A stretch of DNA of 64,000 bases from Paractinoplanes bogorensis (GCF_018829635.1 NZ_JAHKKG010000010.1:372001-436000), one strand, 5' to 3'. Shown: positions 7,439 through 16,020, counted from the first letter of the stretch. The notes: a model not told the origin generated them from the letters alone. Program-made: numbers and translations.

Positions 7439-8738
7439 ACTTGTGCTCCGACCACGGCAACGACGTGCCCCGATACTTCGCGGCCCGCACGTCGCCGGAG
7501 CGGGCGTGCCCCTCGAACAGCTCGACCCGGGCCGCGCGACCGCAGACGTCCCCGAGCATGGCCGACGCCTCGTGCGTGACGACCTCCTGATAGGTCACGG
7601 TCCGCAGATACTTGCCGACCCACAGGCCACCGGTGAACCGGGCGTTGCCCCGGGTCGGCAGCACGTGGTTGGTGCCGATGACCTTGTCCCCGTACGACAC
7701 ACAGGTCCCCTCACCCAGGAACAGCGCGCCGTAGTGCTGCATCTTCTCCAGGGCCAGCCGGGGTTCGCGGGTCAGCACCTCGACGTGCTCGCTGGCGAAG
7801 GAGTCGGCCACCGCGTACGCCTCGTCCAGGCCCTCGGTGACGATGACCTGCCCGTGGTCGCGCCACGCCGGGCCGGCCATGTCCCGGGTCGGCATGTCGA
7901 CCAGGATCTCGTCGACGTGCTCGATCACCCGTTCCGCCAACGAGGACGAGGTCGTCACCAGCACGGCCGGCGAATCCGGTCCGTGCTCGGCCTGGCTGAG
8001 CAGGTCGACCGCGACGACGAACGGGTCGGCGTCGTCGTCGGCGATCACCAGGATCTCGGTCGGTCCGGCGAACAGGTCGATGCCGACCTGACCGAAGAGC
8101 TGCCGCTTGGCCTCGGCCACATAGGCGTTGCCGGGCCCGGCGATGAGGTCGACCTTCTGGATCGATGCGGTGCCCAGCGCCATCGCGGCCATCGCCTGGA
8201 CGCCGCCGAGCAGATAGATCTCGTCGGCGCCGGCCATTGCCATCGCGGCCACGGTGGCGGACGGGATCTCGCCACGGATCGGCGGGGTGCAGGCCACGAC
8301 CCGGGGCACGCCGGCCACCTTCGCGGTCACGATGGTCATGTGGGCCGAGGCGGTCAGCGGATAGCGGCCGCCCGGCACGTAGGCGCCGACCGCGGCCACC
8401 GGCACCTGCTTCTGGCCCAGGAACACCCCGGGCAGCGTCTCGACCTCGAAGTCGGTCAGCGAGTCCCGCTGGTGCTGGGCGAACCGGCGCACCTGGTCCT
8501 GCACGAACCGGATGTCCTCGATCACCTGCTCGGGCACGGTTGCGACGATCTCGGCGACCTGTTCCGCCGACAGCCGGAACGACTCGGGCGACCACTTGTC
8601 GAACTTCTCGCTGTACTCGCGGATCGCGGCGTCACCGCGGCGGCCGACGTCGTCGAGGATCCCGGTCACGGTGGCGGCGACGGCCGGGTCGGTGACCGCT
8701 CGCTCGGCCGGGAGGGCGGACTTCACCTGAGTGGCCAT
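7431..8738 (-). CDS. HisD-family zinc dehydrogenase 1 (not histidine biosynthesis)
   Basis: A 435-residue NAD-dependent dehydrogenase of the histidinol dehydrogenase superfamily. The zinc ligand pattern is intact: Gln and His in SQAEHGPDSP, Asp in SYGDKVIGTNHVLPT and His in EGHARSGD. The catalytic Glu-His pair is in ASEHVEV. In HisD the enzyme converts an alcohol to an acid by two oxidation steps. No other his genes are nearby, and a second homologue is encoded 5 kb upstream in the same operon, so a catabolic role is likely, as known for HpsN (dihydroxypropanesulfonate dehydrogenase), a HisD relative. Sulfonate use itself is not shown. It overlaps the upstream hydrolase by one nucleotide. Confidence 0.88.
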   Translation of the reverse strand: MATQVKSALPAERAVTDPAVAATVTGILDDVGRRGDAAIREYSEKFDKWSPESFRLSAEQVAEIVATVPEQVIEDIRFVQDQVRRFAQHQRDSLTDFEVETLPGVFLGQKQVPVAAVGAYVPGGRYPLTASAHMTIVTAKVAGVPRVVACTPPIRGEIPSATVAAMAMAGADEIYLLGGVQAMAAMALGTASIQKVDLIAGPGNAYVAEAKRQLFGQVGIDLFAGPTEILVIADDDADPFVVAVDLLSQAEHGPDSPAVLVTTSSSLAERVIEHVDEILVDMPTRDMAGPAWRDHGQVIVTEGLDEAYAVADSFASEHVEVLTREPRLALEKMQHYGALFLGEGTCVSYGDKVIGTNHVLPTRGNARFTGGLWVGKYLRTVTYQEVVTHEASAMLGDVCGRAARVELFEGHARSGDVRAAKYRGTSLPWSEHKYA

Positions 8739-9613
8739 TACTGAGCATCTCCCATCAGTGCGGCGTACACGTCGGGGCGACGGTCGCCGAGCAGGTCGTT
8801 GTGCGCTGAGATCGTCTTGTCGCGGCTGCGGGCCGGGTCGAGGCGGGCGCGGACGACCTCGAGCCCGTCGGGTTCGCTGCCCCAGATCGGCAGGCCCCGG
8901 TCACCCCGGGCGTACGGGGTCTCGGCCAGCACCCAGCCGTCGGCGCCGATGATCGTCGTGCCCTCGGTCCACACCTGTCCGCGGTCGTCTCCGGACCGGT
9001 CGCAGCAGGCGATGGCGAGCCGGTTGACCCGCGCCGCGGCCATGGCGATGACCACCTCGGGGGCACGCTCGCCGACCGGCCGGTCGACGAGCGGCCAGTT
9101 GACCGGCACGGCGAGCACCTCGGCACCGCGCGCGGCCAGCCCCCGGGTCATCTCCGGGAACTCCATGTCGTAGCAGATCAGCACGCCGATCCGGCCGGCC
9201 GCGGTGTCGATCACGGGCGGCGGCGCGGTGCCCGGCGTGAAGAAGCGGTGCTCGCTGTCCCACAGGTGCGTCTTGCGATACACCGTCCGCACGCCGGTGC
9301 GGTCGACCAGCACGGCGCTGTTGTAGACCTTGCCGCTGCCGCCGCGCTCGGCGAACCCCCCGACCACGACCGCGTCACCGGCCGCGCGGGCCCATTCGGC
9401 AAAGATCGGCGCGTCCGGGGGCAGAGCCGAGGAGCGTGCTTCCCGTACGGATTCAAACGGGTACCCGCTCGTCACCAGCTCGGGCAGGACGACCAGCCCG
9501 GCTCCGCCCGCCACCGCGCTCGCGACGGCCGCCACCGACCGGGCCGCATTGTCGTCGTCCGCGCCGGCCACCGGGGCGAGCTGCACGCACGCGACCTGCA
9601 GCGGCCCGGTCAT
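8738..9613 (-). CDS. Carbon-nitrogen (nitrilase-superfamily) hydrolase
   Basis: A 291-residue amidase/nitrilase-fold enzyme with the catalytic triad Glu45 (VLPELVTSGYPF), Lys114 (YRKTHLW) and Cys147 (VLICYDMEFPE). The ATG at 9613 overlaps the stop of the SnoaL gene (ATGA); the longer open frame upstream is not coding. The Glu-Lys-Cys arrangement and size fit aliphatic amidases and N-carbamoyl amino acid amidohydrolases. Its place in the operon suggests that the transported compound or an intermediate carries an amide or nitrile nitrogen. The exact reaction is unknown. Confidence 0.88.
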   Translation of the reverse strand: MTGPLQVACVQLAPVAGADDDNAARSVAAVASAVAGGAGLVVLPELVTSGYPFESVREARSSALPPDAPIFAEWARAAGDAVVVGGFAERGGSGKVYNSAVLVDRTGVRTVYRKTHLWDSEHRFFTPGTAPPPVIDTAAGRIGVLICYDMEFPEMTRGLAARGAEVLAVPVNWPLVDRPVGERAPEVVIAMAAARVNRLAIACCDRSGDDRGQVWTEGTTIIGADGWVLAETPYARGDRGLPIWGSEPDGLEVVRARLDPARSRDKTISAHNDLLGDRRPDVYAALMGDAQ

Positions 9614-10797
9614 GGAACGAGCTGCGCGGGTTCGTCGGCCAGGATCTGGGCCATCACGTCGAACTCGTTGAACATGGTCCAGTCCTCGGTCACCCGCGGC
9701 CCGTGCTCGGTGACCGACACGTACAGCTGGGAAATGCCCCAGAGACGCACCCGGCGACCGGTCGGACTGCCGTACAGGCCGAAGCCGCGGTGGCTGCCCG
9801 AGGCCGACCAGCGCACCGAGAGCCGGTAGCCGTCGGCGTCGTTGCCCATCCAGTAGACCTCGTCGACCCGCATCCCCAGGTCGGGGAAGGTCGCCATCAG
9901 GCTGCGGGCGAAGCCCTTGACGTCCTGCGGGCCGGTGCCGGATCGGTTGGAGGCGCTGCGCCACCGGGCCGTGGTCGCGTACGCCCGGTCGATCGTGGAC
10001 AGATCCCGGCGGTTGTACGCGTCGTGGAACAGTTTGCGGGCGAAGTGCTCCGGGTCGAACTCGCCCGGCGCCAGCTCCGGGTAGTACTCGGGCTTGCGGC
10101 CGCCCTCGAGCCGGTGCACCTCGGGCAGGTAGCGACCGGCCGCTGGGAAGGCGTGCATCTCGTTGCCGTACGCCCGGGCCGCCTCGGCCACGTTCACGCC
10201 GACCTGGGCCAGCTTGGTGGCGGTGTTGTAGAGGACCCACTCCTCGAAGATCTCGTTGTCCTTGACCACACAGTTGGCGATGCCCCACATGGTCACCGGC
10301 CGGCCGGTCGCCGGGCCGTACTGCCACGGGCCGAGGTGGTGTCCGGTGGTGATGTAGCGGTGCGAGGTGACGAACCCCTCGCTGTCGCTGCCGGCCCAGA
10401 TCACGTCGTCGGCGTACGAGCGCAGGTCGGGGAAAGCGTGCAGGCTCTGCATGGTGCCGGTCACGACCCGCTCCACGCCCCAGTTGGCGCCGCTGTCGTC
10501 GAAGACGAAACAGCCCGGGGCGTACGTGTCGTAGATGTAGCCGACGTCCTGGTCCTCCCAGATGCGGTGGGTGATCCGCAGGATGTAGTCGATGACGTCG
10601 ACGTACGTGTCCTCGAAGCCGTTCATCGACTGGCGGCGACCGGTCGCCTCCCGGACGGCCGCCGCGGCCCGGGTGTCGGTGCCGTTGGCCGGCTTGAGCG
10701 CGATGCGGTAGTCGCGGGGCATGGTGCGCTTCGACGGACCGTCCCCGAGCGTCGGCCCGATGATCGGGCCGCCGGTCTCCTCCGCGTTGTCCCCCAT
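9610..10797 (-). CDS. Tandem SnoaL-like (NTF2-fold) protein
   Basis: A 395-residue protein with two SnoaL/NTF2-like cone domains, about residues 60-200 and 245-385. Both carry related elements (IYDTYAPGCFVFDD and TIDRAYATTARWRS; SLHAFPDLRSYADDVIW and LMATFPDLGMRVDEVYWMG; MWGIANCVV and LWGISQLYV), so the gene arose by internal duplication. Single SnoaL domains of about 140 residues act as cyclases, isomerases or hydratases. The first 55 residues are extra and of unknown role. It joins the binding-protein gene by a TGATG overlap. The function in the pathway is unknown; isomerisation or dehydration is an inference. Confidence 0.82.
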   Translation of the reverse strand: MGDNAEETGGPIIGPTLGDGPSKRTMPRDYRIALKPANGTDTRAAAAVREATGRRQSMNGFEDTYVDVIDYILRITHRIWEDQDVGYIYDTYAPGCFVFDDSGANWGVERVVTGTMQSLHAFPDLRSYADDVIWAGSDSEGFVTSHRYITTGHHLGPWQYGPATGRPVTMWGIANCVVKDNEIFEEWVLYNTATKLAQVGVNVAEAARAYGNEMHAFPAAGRYLPEVHRLEGGRKPEYYPELAPGEFDPEHFARKLFHDAYNRRDLSTIDRAYATTARWRSASNRSGTGPQDVKGFARSLMATFPDLGMRVDEVYWMGNDADGYRLSVRWSASGSHRGFGLYGSPTGRRVRLWGISQLYVSVTEHGPRVTEDWTMFNEFDVMAQILADEPAQLVP

Positions 10798-11777
10798 CAG
10801 GCGCAGTCCATCTTGTAGATGTATTCCTGCACCTCGGGCGTGGACAGGTTGTCCTTGGTGGCGACGACGAAGGGCGAGCTCTGCTTCTTCGGCACGTCCT
10901 GCTTGGCCCAGATCTTCTGCGCCGAGTCGATGCCGGCCTTGCCCTCGCCGAACGGGTACTGCACGACCAGGGCGTCGGCCGCGCCGTTCTTGAGCGCCTC
11001 GACGATCGGGTCCGACGTGTCGTACCCGACGACCTTGACCGCGCCGGTCTTCTTGGCCTCGCGCAGGCCGGTGACCGCACCCTCGGTGTTGTTGGTGGTG
11101 ACGCCGAAGATGCCGTTCAACTCCGCGTTCGAGGTCGCCGTGGTCGAGGTGATGTTCGCGGCCTTGGCGGTGGTGTTCTGGGTGTACTGCACGCCGAGGA
11201 ACTTGATCCCGGGGAACTCGGCGATGCCCTGCTTGAAGCCGTCGACCCGGGCGTCACCGATCGGGGTGCCGGGCTCGTTGTTCAGCGCCATCACCGCGCC
11301 CTTGCCGCCGAGCAGCTCGCCCATCTTCTTGCCGGCCAGCTTGCCGCCCTCGATCGAGTCGGACTGGATGTAGGTGTTCATCACCGACTCGTCCTGCAGG
11401 TTGTCGTCGATGCCGATGATCGGGATGCCGGCCGCCTTGGCCTTGATCAGCGGGGCGATCATCGCCTTGGTGTCGGTCACCGAGATCATGATGGCGTCCG
11501 GTTTCGAGGCCACCAGCGCGTCGACGATCTGCGTCTGTTTGGCGACGTCCCACTCGGACGCGCCCTGTGACGAGAACTCGATGCCGGCCGCCTTGGCCGC
11601 CTCGGCCGCTCCGCAGGAAACCGTCTGGTAGAACGGGATGCCGGACATGCCCTGGACGTAGACGACCTTCTTGCCGGCCGGGCCTGAAGACGTGCTGCCG
11701 GAGGAGTCGCTGCTGCCGCACGCCGCGGCCGTGAGCACGAGGGGAAGGACCGCCGCGAGGGCGAAGGGCTTGCGCAT
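10797..11777 (-). CDS. Sugar-type ABC transporter substrate-binding lipoprotein
   Basis: A 326-residue periplasmic-binding-protein homologue of the RbsB (CUT2) family. The signal peptide ends at a lipobox with Cys20 (LTAAAC). Two lobes follow, with typical elements such as VDALVASKPDAIMISVTD and IIGIDDNLQDESV. It should sit on the outer face of the membrane and deliver a sugar or polyol-like compound to the permease and ATPase encoded just downstream. The gene lies 25 nt after the permease stop-to-start junction on the reverse strand. Confidence 0.9.
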   Translation of the reverse strand: MRKPFALAAVLPLVLTAAACGSSDSSGSTSSGPAGKKVVYVQGMSGIPFYQTVSCGAAEAAKAAGIEFSSQGASEWDVAKQTQIVDALVASKPDAIMISVTDTKAMIAPLIKAKAAGIPIIGIDDNLQDESVMNTYIQSDSIEGGKLAGKKMGELLGGKGAVMALNNEPGTPIGDARVDGFKQGIAEFPGIKFLGVQYTQNTTAKAANITSTTATSNAELNGIFGVTTNNTEGAVTGLREAKKTGAVKVVGYDTSDPIVEALKNGAADALVVQYPFGEGKAGIDSAQKIWAKQDVPKKQSSPFVVATKDNLSTPEVQEYIYKMDCA

Positions 11778-11802
11778 GGTCAGAAGCCTTTCGAGGGGAG
11801 GA

Positions 11803-12795
11803 TCAGGCTCGACTACGCCGGCGACGCCGACGCTGGTCGATGTAGACGGCGACGATGAGAATGAATCCGATCGCCACCTCCTGCCAGAACGGCTCGACGT
11901 CGATGACGATGAGGCCGTTGTTCAGGACTGCCGAGACGAACATGCCGACGACGGTTCCGGCGACTGTGCCGATGCCGCCGAAGAGGCTCGTTCCCCCGAG
12001 AACGACGCCGGTGATCACCTGCAGGGCGTCGGTGCTGTGCCCGGTGATCGTGGTGGTGGAGAACCGCACCAGCGAGAGGAAGCCGGCGAACCCGGCGCAC
12101 AACCCGCTCAGTGCGTACAGCTTGATGAGGTGGGCGTTGACGTTGACGCCGCCGCGGCGGGCGGCCTCGTCGTTCGATCCGATGACGTATGTGCGGCGGC
12201 CGAACCGGGTCACGTGCAGCACCACCCCGCCGACCACCGCGACGACGGCGGCGATCCAGACGATCCAGGGCAGGCCGAGGAACTCGGCGACCGAAAACTT
12301 GATCATCGAGAGCGGCACCGTACGGATGTCGTTGCCGTTGGTGATGAGCCGGGCGATGCCGAGCGCGGCGCCCATCGAGCCCAGCGTCGTGATCAGCGCC
12401 GGCACCTTGAAGACGGTGATGCACACGCCGTTGAAGACGCCCCAGACCACACCCGAGATCAGGGCGACGACCAGCCCGATCACGACGGTGGTCCAGCCCT
12501 CCCCACCGGTCGCGGCCATGACCTTGGCCCCCATCACGCCGGCGAACACGAGGACCGAGCCGACCGAGAGGTCGAAACCGGCCGCGACCATCACGTACGT
12601 CGTCCCGACCGCGATCACCAGCAGGATGCTGACGTCGGTGAGGATGTTGCGGCTGTTCGCGAACGTGGGGAACGCGTCGGGCCGGATGATGCTGAAGACG
12701 ATCGCCATCGCAACGATGACGCCGAGCAGATAGAAGGCGGTCGCGCCGAAGAGTTTCGACCGGACCCGCCGGGCCGGGGTCACCGTCGCTGTCAC
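11803..12795 (-). CDS. Sugar-type ABC transporter permease
   Basis: A 330-residue polytopic membrane protein of the RbsC family, with about eight to ten hydrophobic segments and the family signature FDLSVGSVLVFAGV near residues 73-87. The start is the GTG at 12795, which overlaps the ATPase stop as GTGA; the longer open frame upstream runs antisense-free through the ATPase gene and has no family match. The C-terminus is strongly basic (a run of Arg). It forms the channel of the importer with the adjacent binding protein and ATPase. Confidence 0.9.
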   Translation of the reverse strand: MTATVTPARRVRSKLFGATAFYLLGVIVAMAIVFSIIRPDAFPTFANSRNILTDVSILLVIAVGTTYVMVAAGFDLSVGSVLVFAGVMGAKVMAATGGEGWTTVVIGLVVALISGVVWGVFNGVCITVFKVPALITTLGSMGAALGIARLITNGNDIRTVPLSMIKFSVAEFLGLPWIVWIAAVVAVVGGVVLHVTRFGRRTYVIGSNDEAARRGGVNVNAHLIKLYALSGLCAGFAGFLSLVRFSTTTITGHSTDALQVITGVVLGGTSLFGGIGTVAGTVVGMFVSAVLNNGLIVIDVEPFWQEVAIGFILIVAVYIDQRRRRRRSRA

Positions 12796-13553
12796 TTGAT
12801 GTCTCCCGTGTCCAGGGCGCCGGTCATGGCGCCGACGAGCTGCTCGACGTTGCTGTCCGCGGCGTCGTAGCGGGCGACCCGCTTGCCCAGCCGCAGCACC
12901 TCGATGCGGTCGGCGACCTCGAGCACCTCGGTCATGTTGTGGCTGATCAGCACGACCGAGACCCCGGTCTCGGCGACCCGGCGGATCAGCTTGAGGACGT
13001 TGCGGGTCTGCCGGACGCCGAGCGCGGCCGTCGGCTCGTCCATGAAGACGATGCCGCTGGCCCACATCACCGCCCGGCAGATCGCCACGCTCTGCTTCTG
13101 GCCACCGGACAGGGCGGAGACCGGCGCGTCGAGGTCCTTGACGTCGGTGCCCATCGAGGTGAAGGCCTCGGCCGCCTTGGCCCGCATGGTCTTCTTGTCG
13201 AGCACGCCGAGCTTGCCCATCAGCCCCGGCTTGAGCAGCTCGCGCCCGATGTACGTGTTCTCGGCCGGCCCGAGCTCGGGGGCGAGCGCGAGGTCCTGAT
13301 AGACGGTCTCGATGCCGTGCTTCCGGGCGTCCGACGGGGAGGCCATCGTGATCGGCGTGCCGCGCAGCAGCAGCTCACCCTCGTCGGGCGACTCGACGCC
13401 GGACATGCACTTCACGAGCGTGCTCTTGCCCGCGCCGTTGTCGCCGATCAGGGCCACGACCTCGCCCTCGTTCAGGGTGAAGTCGGCGCCACCCAGCGCT
13501 TCGACATGCCCGTACCGCTTGATGAGGCCACGCGCCTCGAACAGCACTCCCAC
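12792..13553 (-). CDS. Sugar-type ABC transporter ATP-binding protein, single domain
   Basis: A 253-residue ABC ATPase. Walker A GDNGAGKST (38-46), signature LSGGQKQ (about 148-154), Walker B IVFMDEPTAAL (about 168-178) and switch His (LISHNM) are all intact. Unlike RbsA or the ATPase at 51071, it has only one nucleotide-binding domain, as in FrcA-type importers, so it should act as a homodimer. It is coupled to the permease by a 4-nt overlap and lies 33 nt after the second hisD-type gene. Confidence 0.9.
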   Translation of the reverse strand: MGVLFEARGLIKRYGHVEALGGADFTLNEGEVVALIGDNGAGKSTLVKCMSGVESPDEGELLLRGTPITMASPSDARKHGIETVYQDLALAPELGPAENTYIGRELLKPGLMGKLGVLDKKTMRAKAAEAFTSMGTDVKDLDAPVSALSGGQKQSVAICRAVMWASGIVFMDEPTAALGVRQTRNVLKLIRRVAETGVSVVLISHNMTEVLEVADRIEVLRLGKRVARYDAADSNVEQLVGAMTGALDTGDIK

Positions 13554-13586
13554 GACGGTCTCCGCTCCTTGTCCGAGAAAAGGGCG

Positions 13587-14897
13587 TCAGGCCCAGAGAT
13601 CCATGCGGCGGGTGGCGGTCGCCCGGTGGGCCGCCATTCCCTCGTACGTCGACATCTCGTCGACGGCCACGGCCAGCTCGGGGGTCGCCGCCGTGGTGAC
13701 CCGCTGGAACGTGAGCGGCTTGAGGAAGCGCGAGACGGACAGTCCGGCCGAGTGCCGGGCCCCGCCCGCGGTCGGCAGCACGTGGTTGGTGCCGGCCATG
13801 CCCTTGTCGGAGTAGGCGACGGTGCTGGCCTCGCCGAGGAAGACCGAGCCGTAGTTGGTCAGGTGGGCCAGGTACCAGTCGTCGTCGGCGGTCTGCACCT
13901 CGAGGTGCTCGGGGGCGTACTCGTCCATCAGCGCGACCGCGGTCTCCCGGTCCTGGGCCCAGACGACGCTGCCGTGGTCGCGCCAGGCCGGTCCGGCGAT
14001 GTCGTTCGTGCTCAGCGTGGCCAGTTGCCGCTCGACCTCGTCGATCACCGCCCGGCCCAGCTCCTCCGACGTGGTGACCAGGGCCGAGGGCGAGTCGGGG
14101 CCGTGCTCGGCCTGACCGAGCAGATCGGCCGCGACCAGGTCGGCCCGGGCCGTCTCGTCGGCGATCACCGCGACCTCGGACGGCCCGGCCAGCAGGTCGA
14201 TCGCGACGCGACCGAAGAGCTGGCGCTTGGCCTCGGCGACGTACGCGTTACCGGCGCCCACCAGCATGTCCACCGGCAGGTCACCGAGCAGTCCGAACGC
14301 CATGGCGGCCAGGGCCTGCACACCGCCGATGCAGAACAGCCGGTCGGCCCCGGTGACCTGGGCCGTGTAGACGACCGCCGGGCTGGGCCGGCCGTCGGGC
14401 TGCGGCGGCGTGCACCCGATTACCGTGCCGACGCCGGCCGCCTTGGCCACGTTGACCGTCATGAACGCGCTGGCCAGCAGCGGGAACCGGCCCGCGGGCA
14501 GATAGGCGCCGACCCGGGCGATCGGGATGTAGCGGTGCCCGACGGTCAGGCCCGGCACCAGCTCGGCCTCGAAGTCGACCAGCTTCTCGCGGGTCAGGGT
14601 GGCGAAGGCCCGGGTGCGCTCGGCGCCCAGATCGAGGGCGGCGCACAGCTTTTCGGGCAGTTCACCGGTCACCGGCTTCGACAGGTCGACCTCGACGTCG
14701 CCACCGGCCCAGTTGTCGAGCTTGCGGGCGTAGGACAGGACCGCGTCCATGCCGCCCTTCTCGATGGTCGAGAGCATCTCGCTGACGGTGGCGACGACCC
14801 TGGGGTCACGCTGGGCGGGCGGCCCGTCGACGCCGGGGGCCTTGAGCACCTTGTACGCGCCGTCGAGGTGCACGATGCGGGAGGGGATCAGCTGCAT
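13587..14897 (-). CDS. HisD-family zinc dehydrogenase 2, first gene of the operon
   Basis: A 436-residue paralogue of the protein at 7431. Zinc ligands are conserved (GQAEHGPDSP; YSDKGMAGTNHVLPT; His in GMAAHRA), as is the catalytic Glu-His of APEHLEV. The two paralogues align over their whole length but differ clearly, so they may act on different hydroxyl groups or on opposite stereoisomers. This gene starts the nine-gene reverse operon that ends at 6000. A LacI-type site lies 13 nt upstream of its ATG, and the ribosome site is weak. A role in histidine biosynthesis is unlikely given the transporter context. Confidence 0.88.
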   Translation of the reverse strand: MQLIPSRIVHLDGAYKVLKAPGVDGPPAQRDPRVVATVSEMLSTIEKGGMDAVLSYARKLDNWAGGDVEVDLSKPVTGELPEKLCAALDLGAERTRAFATLTREKLVDFEAELVPGLTVGHRYIPIARVGAYLPAGRFPLLASAFMTVNVAKAAGVGTVIGCTPPQPDGRPSPAVVYTAQVTGADRLFCIGGVQALAAMAFGLLGDLPVDMLVGAGNAYVAEAKRQLFGRVAIDLLAGPSEVAVIADETARADLVAADLLGQAEHGPDSPSALVTTSEELGRAVIDEVERQLATLSTNDIAGPAWRDHGSVVWAQDRETAVALMDEYAPEHLEVQTADDDWYLAHLTNYGSVFLGEASTVAYSDKGMAGTNHVLPTAGGARHSAGLSVSRFLKPLTFQRVTTAATPELAVAVDEMSTYEGMAAHRATATRRMDLWA

Positions 14898-14909
14898 GGG
14901 CGAGACTTT

Positions 14910-14923
14910 GTCATACGTATGCA
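14910..14923. promoter_or_regulatory. Candidate LacI-family operator O3 before the double-hisD operon
   Basis: GTCATACGTATGCA contains the perfect core palindrome CATACGTATG and the full right arm GTATGCA of the sites at 3985 and 4054. It lies 13 nt upstream of the first gene of the operon, a position where bound repressor would block transcription. Confidence 0.6.
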
Positions 14924-14955
14924 GACCCCGTAAACATTGTTTCTTCTTGTAGGAA

Positions 14956-14974
14956 CCACAGGGTTTTCCTGTGG
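14956..14974. promoter_or_regulatory. Inverted repeat upstream of the LysR gene
   Basis: CCACAGG-GTTTT-CCTGTGG has perfect 7-bp arms and lies between the LysR start and the divergent operon. It is a good candidate for the LysR autoregulatory site. It covers an upstream in-frame GTG (14971), which argues that this GTG is not the start. Confidence 0.5.
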
Positions 14975-14988
14975 GTAGGGTGATTTGG

Positions 14989-15888
14989 GTGACACTGAAT
15001 CAGTTACGCGCGTTTCTGGCCGCCGCCAGATCCGGATCTTTCACCGCGGCCGCCGAAGAGATGCGCATGAGCCAGGCCTCGGTGTCCGAGCTGGTGCGCC
15101 GGCTCGAGGAGGAATACCACCTCCCGCTGTTCACCCGCCAGCCCCGGCGCCTCGTGCTGACCACGGCCGGAGAGGCCCTCCTGTCGTACGCCGAACAGTC
15201 CGTCGCCGCCGCCGACAGCGCCGACGAAGCACTGCTGGCCCTGCGCTCGCTGGGCGGCGGTGTCGCCACCTTCGGCGTCCTGCGCAACGCCGACTACTAC
15301 TTCCTGACCGACCTGGTGAAGGAGTTCCACCAGGCCTACCCCAAGGTGCACGTACGGCTGGTCGGCCAGAACTCGGTCGACGTGGCCGCGTCGGTCGCCG
15401 CCGGGCAGCTCGAGGCCGGCCTGGTGGTGCTGCCGATCGACGACGCCGGCCTTCGGGTACGCCCCCTGCTGCGCGACGAGGTGCTGTTCGCCAGCGCCGA
15501 CCCGGAACGGCTGACCGATCCGATGACCACCCGGCGGCTGGCCGAGGCGCGGCTCATCCTCTACGACGCCCACTACGGCTGGCGCGACCCGACCCGTCGC
15601 CAGCTCGCCGAACGGGCCCAGCTGGAGGGCGTGAAGCTGGACGCCATGATCGAGGTCGAGCACGTCGAGGCCGCGCTGCGCCTGGTCGCCCGCGGCGTCG
15701 GCGACACCTTCATCTCCCGCGCCGTGGCCGAGAGCTCGGCCTTCCCCGACGGCGTCGGCACGGTCGCGTTCGCCGAGCCGCTCTACGACACGATCGCCCT
15801 GGTGCAGCGCGAATCGGCCGTCCTCTCCCCGGCGACGGCCGAGATCGCCCGGCTCGCCCAGGGCATGCTCCTGGCCCGCGCCCGCTGA
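14989..15888 (+). CDS. LysR-family transcriptional regulator
   Basis: A 299-residue LysR-type regulator. The winged HTH spans about residues 1-60 (TLNQLRAFLAAARSGSFTAAAEEM then SQASVSELVRRLEEEY), followed by the two-lobed effector domain. The start is set at the GTG at 14989 because the protein then begins exactly at the family start and AGGG lies 8 nt upstream. It diverges from the double-hisD operon, so it may also act on that promoter, giving dual LysR and LacI input. No coinducer can be named. Confidence 0.9.
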   Translation: MTLNQLRAFLAAARSGSFTAAAEEMRMSQASVSELVRRLEEEYHLPLFTRQPRRLVLTTAGEALLSYAEQSVAAADSADEALLALRSLGGGVATFGVLRNADYYFLTDLVKEFHQAYPKVHVRLVGQNSVDVAASVAAGQLEAGLVVLPIDDAGLRVRPLLRDEVLFASADPERLTDPMTTRRLAEARLILYDAHYGWRDPTRRQLAERAQLEGVKLDAMIEVEHVEAALRLVARGVGDTFISRAVAESSAFPDGVGTVAFAEPLYDTIALVQRESAVLSPATAEIARLAQGMLLARAR

Positions 15889-15929
15889 TCGATTGTGTTC
15901 GATTTCATTTAACCCATGTGGCTTTGGGT

Positions 15930-15959
15930 TTGACTATTGCTGCCCTGCGTTCATACATG
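15930..15959 (+). promoter_or_regulatory. Candidate sigma-70-type promoter for the GH2 gene
   Basis: TTGACT at 15930-15935 and TACATG at 15954-15959 are separated by 18 bp in an unusually AT-rich stretch upstream of the glycosidase gene. This is a sequence-pattern prediction only. Confidence 0.4.
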
Positions 15960-16020
15960 TCAATCTATCGACTCTTGTAACCCACTGGTGACGCCGCGTT
16001 CACACGCTTTAGGAGGGCGC

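Noticed and set aside
7431..14897. Histidine biosynthesis genes
   Set aside because: There are two hisD-type genes and no other his genes; both lie in a transport and catabolism operon.
14971..14988. Upstream GTG start for the LysR gene
   Set aside because: It falls in the inverted repeat at 14956-14974, and the GTG at 14989 has a better ribosome site and the normal family start.
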